This document shows positions 57,206 to 64,000 of a DNA stretch of 64,000 nt, piece by piece. The DNA lies in NCBI GenBank assembly GCA_009746045.1, contig RPFO01001880.1, forward strand, positions 42,954 through 106,953. Direction: 5' to 3'. The notes beneath the pieces were generated by a model. It saw only the letters and a program-made list of their open reading frames with translations. It searched no databases and had not been told where the DNA came from. The stretch's first letter is position 1; each line of letters opens with the position of its first letter. The position numbers were made by a program, and so were the translations under genes. The stretch comes from Mesostigma viride. Lineage: Eukaryota > Streptophyta > Mesostigmatophyceae > Mesostigmatales > Mesostigmataceae.

Positions 57206-60200
57206 ATGTCGTCCTCCTATTCCGATTCTGTCAAGGCCACTCCCGTTTCACCCAAGATGACGGCGAACACCTCGCCGGACCGAACGGCAACGGAGGAGTT
57301 TCCTTCGTTGCAGTTCGGTCCCGTAAAAGATCTTGCGAGGTCCCCCCCACCGAGTCCCCCTCGCCCTCCAAGTCCAACTTGCCCCCCAGCGAGTTGGACA
57401 GAATTATACCCCCCACCTCTCTCGCTGCTGCGTCTCGCGCTCCGTCCCGCTCTCCGCCCCGTAAGTCTCCATCGCCGCCCCCCAAGTCGGCCGGAGCTAC
57501 TGCGTCCCGCTCGCCGCCCCGCAAGTCCCCCAAGTCCCCCGCAACTGCGACCCGTTCGCCGAACCGCAAGTCCCCCTCTCCGCCCAAAGTTCCCCCCGCT
57601 ACCGCGTCCCGCTCTCCTTCTCGCAAGTCCCCCTCGCCGTCAACCAAGAACCCCGCAACTGCGACCCGCTCGCCGTCCCGCTCTGCTTCCCCCAAGTCCC
57701 GCTCGCCGCCACCCAAGTCCCCCGCTGCTGCGTCCCGCTCGCCGTCCCCCAAGCATTCCAGTTCTAAGCGTAAGCCTGCGGCCGAGTGGGTAGAGGAAGA
57801 CGACCGCACCAAAGAGCTCAGGAAGCTGAGGAAGTCTATCAGTGAGCTTGTTGAGGAGGACGAGCGCGATCAGACTAACGGGAGGCCTGAAGACCCGGAA
57901 TCGCCGGTTCGGGAGTCGCGTCAGAAGCGGTTGTCCGATTTGTTAGCAATGGCCGCAAGCTTTGCTGACGAATACGCGGCTCTCGACAAGAAGGACAAGG
58001 AGAAGGAGAAGGCGGAGAGGGAGGCCATCGAGAAGGCGGAGAGGGAGAGGGTGGAGAGGGAGGAGAAGGAGAGGCTGGAGAAGGCGGAGAGGGAGGAGGA
58101 GGAGAGGGAGTACAAGGAGAAAAAGGCTGCCCAGGAGAAGGAGCACAGGATCCTGGTGGCGAAGCAGAAGGAGGAGGCGAAGAAGAAGACGGAGGCGGCA
58201 GCGAAGGGAATTCTTGCGGAGGAGGCCGCTCTTTTTTTGCAGATGCGACAGGAGAGGATGAAGGCGGAAGAGGCCGCGAGGAAGATGGAGGAGGAGGCTG
58301 CGAGGAAGGGGAGGAGGCTGCGAAGGCAGTTGAGGGGGAGAAGGACGAGAACGGGAGCCCACCCCTTCTTCACGAAGGATTTTCAGTCGATTATCAGGTA
58401 TGTTTATTAATGTGAGACGTACATTTTTCAGATGGCTTGAACGGCGTGTGTGTATCGTAGAAAGGGTGGGATTTTATGTCATACATTGATCGTAAGGGTC
58501 TAGCTGCGGAGAGACGTTGACCTAGGAGTTAAGGTTGTTGACGACGACGATGTGTGGCCTTTTTTTTACTCTTGTTGTCTGCAGCCCGACACGCTGGCCA
58601 TTCTGAAACAGTACCTGGCTCAGGCTGAGTCTGAGTCTGGGGTGAGTCGTAAAGCCGAAAAGGTCTTGAGAGGCTTGATCCGCTTTCTTTCGGCCGAGAT
58701 AGGTTTGCAGAGAAGTCCGGTGTCGTCGTGTGACCGTCCAGTCAGAACGTAATTTGGAAGAACGACCGCTGGGCCGCTTGCTTTGTTCGAAGCCACACAG
58801 CGAGCCATTCATGGGAAGAGGGTCGTTGGTGACGACATGTATGAGGTTTTGAAGATCGCGCAGTCGTGCATCCTTAATCTGAAGGAGGATGTCGGACGTT
58901 ACTTTCCCCGTCGTGCTTTAATATGGTCGACGCTCTTTGATGAGGTTGAAAAGTTCGAGGTCCACATTGGCTTCACATGCATCGAGGCTTCCTATATGGA
59001 AACCTTGAAAACCACTGCGTTGCATCAGCTCTTTAAACTCATGACTGGAGATATGAGAGCGGATTCGAGGGCTTCACTGTCGGAAGATGAAGTGTTTGAT
59101 ATTGTCAGGCAAGGATTTGTTGACACGTCCAACAGTGACTATATCGTAATTGTGCCGGGAAGAATGAATGACGTAGGAGGATTGGAGGAGCGCGCACATG
59201 AAGTGATCGCGCATTTGGACATGGCAAGAGACCACTTACTGCAATCTTTTGTTAAGTGGCGGACTGACTTTCTTGTCAGCCCGGACGCCAGCCTTTCGCG
59301 GGAAGCGGTCGCTTTCTTTTTGGATTGGGCTGGACAGGTGATCCAAAGTTTCCGGCACCGGGAGGACTTCCATGTTATTCAGACATATAAGCCATACCGG
59401 GAAGTCGTCCAGGAATGGTTGGATCAAATCTCGTTGGTTGATTGTCTCCAGAGTATCCGAACCAAGACAGACACGGAGTGGTCTGATTTAGAGGCGGGAG
59501 GCCATTGGCAGTCCCTCGAGTTGTTCTTCGAGGCGGAATTGAGGCGGCAACTGGAAAAGGAGAGAGCCCATCAAGTGCCGATATGGCCTTTGGGGAAGAT
59601 TTTGAGGAGGTGGAAGTTCTACGTTTCGGTACGTTAACTTGCCGATATCGTTTATCGATTTGGGTTGTTTCCATTCCCTGAATAGGGCTCTATATGCTGA
59701 CCAACCTTCATGGTTTGTCCTGTCATATCATGCAGGGGGGCTCCATGCCAGGGGACGTATCGGAGGATTTACCTAATTTGTCAGACTTGGTTGATAAGGT
59801 GGGTGCTTGTCCGTCGAGTTTCCACGAGCATCTTACATGGGGTCTAGCTGCAGGTAGACCCTCACCCTTTTATTGAGACTGACATGTTCGGCTAATTTCA
59901 ACGGTGCCCCCAACCAATCTGTTGTCTTTTTTCAGGGGGCGGCTGCGGCGATGGCTGTTGACAGTGCTGGTATTTGGTCTGGACTCGAGATGGAAATGGT
60001 AAGCATTAAACGATATCCGGATGTCTGCATTTCGCCTGAAGTTTTAGTGAGCGCATTATGCGAAATATACAAATATCGACTAATTTTGATTTCCAATGAG
60101 CTGTCGTATTCGGTGTTGACAGGCGGGGGGTTTGGCCTCAGCAGGCGCTGCCGGAGAGGAAGAAAACGCTGGAGGAGATGAGGATGGGGGGGATGAAAAC

Positions 60201-62792
60201 GCTGGAGGAGATGAGGATGGGGGAGACGCTGAGGGAGAAGTGGCTGTGCAGGTACGTTCATCCGCCGCGAGTTCGTGTGATTTTTTTCGTGCTGAGGGGT
60301 ATCTCCGCAGAGAGACGATGGTGCAACAATCGAACTGAGGTCAAGTCCCTTCTTGTTCGTTTTTTTTTGTAATGCAGGCGGGGGCTGTCGCTGGGGGTAC
60401 TGCGGGGGGGAAGGCGGCGAAGCCTCCATTGACTGAGCATGAAAGGGAAAAGCTGGATTCCCGCAAGAAGGTTGCGAAGGATCATATTATTGCTGTTGGC
60501 CTGATCATGCTTAAGTCTCCGCCCGATGGCGTCGATTCGGAGGGACCTGCGGGGTCCGAGTTTCGCAAGTACCTGACACGACTTGAGGCGGAAGTCGATG
60601 CCGATTTCGATACGGAGGTGTTGGGTGACGCTACCTTTAAGAGTGAATTGGCATATGAATTCGCAAATCTGGTGAAGTCGAAAGCCACCAAGAATTTCAA
60701 GTGGCAGCCTAAGGAGTACTCAGAGGCAAAGGTTGACAAGATCGAGAAATTCATGAAGGCTGATTTTCGTCGTCGGGCCGCTGAGGGAAAAAGGGCGCTG
60801 AATGCGGTGGCAAAGGCCAACAGTAAGAAGAACGCGGAGGCGAAGGCGGCGGAGAAGGAGGCGAAGAAGGCGGAGAAGGAGAAGGCTAAGGAGGCCAAGA
60901 AGCAGCAGAAAACTGGACAGGTACGATTGTTGTGAAAATTTAGACCTCTCGCTGCGGGTAGACGCTGACCGGCTGCGGGACTTTGTGTTTAGTGTCAGTA
61001 AGGTACTATTCCAACAGAACTTTGTTCGTCCCTGAACAGGATGTCGTGGTCGGCCTAAAGATTACTGACTTGAGCAAATCCTGCGGTCCTTTTCGATTTT
61101 TTACTTCAGGATGACGGGGGGGACGAAGACGCCACGGTGGAGAAGAAGTTACCTGGTCATGACGCCGTGTTCGCGCTGGTGAAGGATATGGTCAAGTACT
61201 GCTCGAGTAGGCGGATGGCGGACGTCGATGACCTGCCAAACTGGCCCGAGTTCTCCCCCTTTCTTGAGCTGCTCCGGTCACTCAACAAGCTTTTTAAGGA
61301 GGGGGTGCTCACGAGCAGTGGGAACCCGGACACCGACCCTATCATTGAAAGCTGGAAGCCTTCGAAAAAGGTCGACTCGAACAAGGAGGTCAGGGACCAG
61401 AACATCCGGAAGGCCAATACTCTCAGGGAAACGCGTTGGATTCGGCCGGCCGATTTTAAGCAGACCGGATGTTTCAGTATGCGGATCCAGACGGTCAACG
61501 CGCTTATTTTGCCAGAGGCTTTGAGGCAGCGGCGTTTAAACCTTGAAACCATTAAGGAGAACGGCCACATTCTCCTCAATGCGCGGGACAACGCCTTGCA
61601 CTTCAAGGTTGTTGTCCCGGTCTGGCAGTTCCCTTTCCAGGCGCTTGCCGAATCTCAACCTGACCTTTTCGACAAGCAAATCTTGTGCATGCCGGATTTC
61701 GTCAAGTGGCTGAAGCATACCACGGCGCCAAGATTGACGCGGAGGATGTGGGGTCCAGGTACTTCCGGCCCCTTTCGGATACTGAAGTCGACGTGTGGCT
61801 TAACACGGAGTCCACCACCTCTTTCCTCGCGAGAGGACTTGAGTGGCGTACCTACGCCAGGTGGACGAGGTGGAAGCAGTTTTGCCTCAGGAGATCGAGG
61901 GCAGTCGGCAAGTTTTCAACCTGCTGTGCAATACTGCGATGAAGTCCTACGATCCGAAATTTTTTGAGGAACGGGTACCGGTACCGTATCTGGTTCTCCG
62001 GTACGCGGTGGTGGATGGGAACCACTACTTTAAGGGGTTAAAGTCGTTTCTCAGGGGGCCGGATGGCGGGTGGGGAGAGGTTCGGGCAATGATGTGCGAG
62101 GGTGGGGCGGAGTCCAATTTCGCAAATACTCCTAAGGAGGCGGAGCACGCATTCCAGGACCTGTTGCGGAAATTCCGTGGTGGTTACATGGGTACGAACG
62201 TCATTCTTCTCAAGGGTGGCGACCTGCTCCCGTCGTGGAGTGAGCTGCGAAATCTACCTAAGGCAAAAGAAGATGTAAGCTATCTATTTTGGCAGGGTCT
62301 AGCTGCGGGTAGACCCTCGGAATTTTCGTGGTTGTTTTTTGTGTGCGCTTCAAGTTTTTTGCGAGGGTCTCGCTGCAGCTAGACCCTCTCCTTTTTTTTG
62401 TTGGAATTTTCGTTGCGTATTGTCGGCCGTTTCTTTTTCGAATTTTATTAGGGTCTATCCGCAGCTATACCCCTCGCCTTTTATGACGAGTTTTGTCGTT
62501 GCTCGCTCGATGTTAATTGATGTCGCAGGCGGTGCTGACCGGCAAGCTGGAGAAGTGCTGTTCGACATCGCCAAGGGGTGAAAGGGGGCGAATTCGCGAG
62601 GACTTAGCCGTGGCGGATCGTACGCTGGCCAGGCCTTGCTTGACGTGTGGAACTACGGCGCAAGCCCTTCAGCCCCACCCCCCAACATTATCGTACCATC
62701 TCCGGCCGGTTGAGGAATGGACGGAAGCTGTCGGCAAAAAATGGCCGGACGCCCACCCCTCTCTGAAAGTTACTCCACTTATCACCCCATAA
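57206..62792 (+). CDS. Unrecognised acidic/coiled-coil protein, ~9 exons, frameshifted
   Basis: Not recognised. Exons: 57206-58397, 58585-59628, 59736-59798, 59936-59998, 60123-60251, 60378-60920, 61110-62274, 62529-62792. Intron joins are GT..AG and phase 0. Exon 1 encodes repeated SP(S/P)RKSP (Ser/Pro/Arg-rich), then a Glu/Lys coiled coil (EKAERERVEREEKERLEKAE). Exon 2 holds a helical region (VLKIAQSCILNLKEDVGRYF); exon 5 repeats AGGDEDGGDEN; exon 6 ends in an Ala/Lys/Glu tail. Exon 1 changes frame near 57345 (C run) and 58300 (G run), exon 2 has an in-frame TAA at 58750 (or an unrecognised intron 58642-58797), and exon 7 changes frame near 61705 and 61850. Either a decaying gene or homopolymer errors in the assembly. 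It shares its intron palindromes only with the - strand transposase-like gene. Confidence 0.6.
58496..60966. repeat. Four single palindromes in introns of the + strand gene
   Basis: 58496-58515 (GGGTCTAGCTGCGGAGAGAC), 59839-59861 (GGGGTCTAGCTGCAGGTAGA then CCC), 60296-60316 (GGGGTATCTCCGCAGAGAGA then C) and 60942-60966 (AGACCTCTCGCTGCGGGTAG then ACGCT). Each lies in a different intron of the 57206-62792 gene. The introns at 59629-59735 and 59999-60122 have none. Confidence 0.85.
62295..62472. repeat. Three palindromes in the last intron of the + strand gene
   Basis: 62295-62316, 62365-62386 and 62451-62472, spaced about 70-85 bp within the intron 62275-62528. The third is GGGTCTATCCGCAGCTATAC then CC, the most diverged. 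Confidence 0.9.
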
Positions 62793-64000
62793 ATAGCGCC
62801 GAGTTCGAGGCTCAGGCACGGAAGGCGACCTGCCCAAGGGAAAGGGGCGGGCTGAAGCTGAGAACCTCGCCTGCACCTGCTTGACGGAGCACTTGTCATC
62901 ATCATCACCGTCTAGCCTGACAGGCAAAAACCAGACCGGCGGACGCCCAGTCCACACTCTGCCACTCATACTTCACGCCCACCCTCCTCCTCTTCGCCCT
63001 CCTCCTCCTTTCTTCGCTCCGTCTCCTTCCCCTTCCCTACTTCTCCCCATCCCAAGCCATATTTTCCCTTCTCCAGCCCTTCACGCCCCTTTCATCGCCG
63101 CCTCCTTCACCCCCTTCGAGTAATCCAACTTGGAGCGTACTCTCTGAACGGCTTCCGGAGCCAAAGTTGCCAAACCCACCGTCTTGTCTTCGCTCTCTTT
63201 TAGCAGAATCTCACTGAAAGCGGATCTTGCCACTTACTGAGATCCTTTCTCGGAATCCTCAGATGTGCGGCGGTGTTTTTGGCTTTAAGAAGGTAGGCGA
63301 TGTTCCTCGTATGATGACGGCCACATCCAAAATTCGGTATCTGGCCACAATCTCCTTTCTCCGACCGGCCGAGCGGAGAGCGATGGAGATTGGAAGACGA
63401 GTTCGCAAAATATGAGACGCCAACAAAACTCCTTGCCCTTTGCCGTCCTTGCATTGCGCTTCCAGCGTCTCATCCTCCTTGAATCGGCGCAAATGGCAGC
63501 CGCAGGCACTCCAGCACATCCTTGGCAACTCCTACCAATCTTGGTGAGCTTTTCCGTCCAACTGGCAGTCTCATGACTGCAATCGATCACGTGCGTCCAT
63601 CATAGAAGGCTGGCAAGTTCCTGAAAGCGTCCAAGAGACCTTCTTGGCCTTTTCTTCTCCCTCTCGCATTCGCGAATTTGACCTTTGCATTTCACACCTC
63701 CTCAGGCGCGGGTTTCGTTGAGGCAGGGATTCATCAGTCTGCTCCTGTGTCAGACGGAGAAACGTGTTGGCAGCGTGCGACTGTAAGCGGAATGCACTGA
63801 CAGCAATGCTTGTGGGCCGCTTTTCTTTCCTTCTGTTCCTCCTCGTGTACATCCACCGCTGCCGGGCTCCCCATTCCCTTCCCTCGCCCCACGCTTGCCG
63901 CATAGCCGGAGGATGTACGTGAGCAGATTGGTTTAGTGGCCATCCACCAATATAGTGGCCCTTCCCAGCGTGACTTTGCCGTGTTAGAATAGGCTTGTTG
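62793..64000. other. No gene recognised
   Basis: A pyrimidine-rich stretch (62960-63120, CCTCCTCCTC-like) is followed by overlapping short open frames on both strands. A - strand stretch (about 63530-63260) reads KEIVARYRILDVAVIIRG and could be an exon, but no family or splice partner was found. Confidence 0.45.

Noticed and set aside
57231..57812. 193-codon - strand frame rich in Gly/Asp/Glu repeats
   Set aside because: Reverse complement of the Ser/Pro/Arg repeats of the + strand gene, which has the coherent exon structure.
38886..62792. Integrated giant-virus region
   Set aside because: No capsid, polymerase, ATPase or other hallmark viral gene was seen, and genes are spliced in a host-like manner.

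Overview
The window is nuclear DNA from a repeat-rich eukaryote of the green lineage, most likely a green alga. The first gene reads as a complete 11-exon eIF3 subunit h whose exons are strongly plant-like (for example YQLEMMRCLREVNVDNNTVGW, split 20+1). Every protein-coding gene recognised here is either split by GT..AG introns or belongs to a transposable element. No bacterial signals such as operons or Shine-Dalgarno starts are seen. The species cannot be named from the sequence.

Layout. (1) 97-6213: eIF3h, + strand. Four of its ten introns begin with degenerate tandem copies of the end of the preceding exon, including the donor site. (2) 6214-9786: no gene seen. (3) 9787-27895: a pile of nested mobile elements. 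It holds many copies of one high-GC LINE (reverse transcriptase with a YADD box and a short A/T-rich 3' tail), an ORF1-carrying element whose last ~50 bases resemble the LINE's, a 260-bp SINE-like insert, two TTAA-flanked DNA elements, a hAT-like element with 8-bp target duplications, a 202-bp fold-back element, and (CATC)n arrays up to 806 bp. Target-site duplications let the order of insertion be read directly. (4) 27896-30780: no convincing gene. (5) 30781-37453: a GDSL/SGNH lipase-like gene, + strand, first exon not found, with a 523-bp pure-purine tract in its last intron. A small unknown gene (37658-38297, -) converges on it.

(6) 38886-62792 is the most unusual part. Two genes diverge from a non-coding centre. 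On the - strand a 4-exon gene encodes an intact 985-residue Cys-rich/DDE transposase-like protein. On the + strand a gene of about nine exons encodes an unrecognised acidic/coiled-coil protein broken by several frameshifts. Most introns of both genes, and the DNA between them, carry one or more copies of an imperfect 22-bp palindrome (half-site GGGTCTCGCTG); about 26 copies were counted and none was seen in the first 38 kb. A recent Copia-type LTR retrotransposon (40056-47074, 628-bp LTRs with at least one difference, TSD TATAG, one open polyprotein) sits in intron 3 of the transposase-like gene. Its domains run integrase, protease, reverse transcriptase, RNase H, which is not the usual Copia order. 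The centre (50.1-57.1 kb) holds a duplicated non-coding repeat, a 2.6-kb minisatellite with a diverged inverted partner array, and 108-bp tandem repeats that each carry the palindrome.

(7) 62793-64000: nothing recognised.

The palindrome-bearing two-gene unit may be one large mobile element. Its ends were not found, so this is inference.
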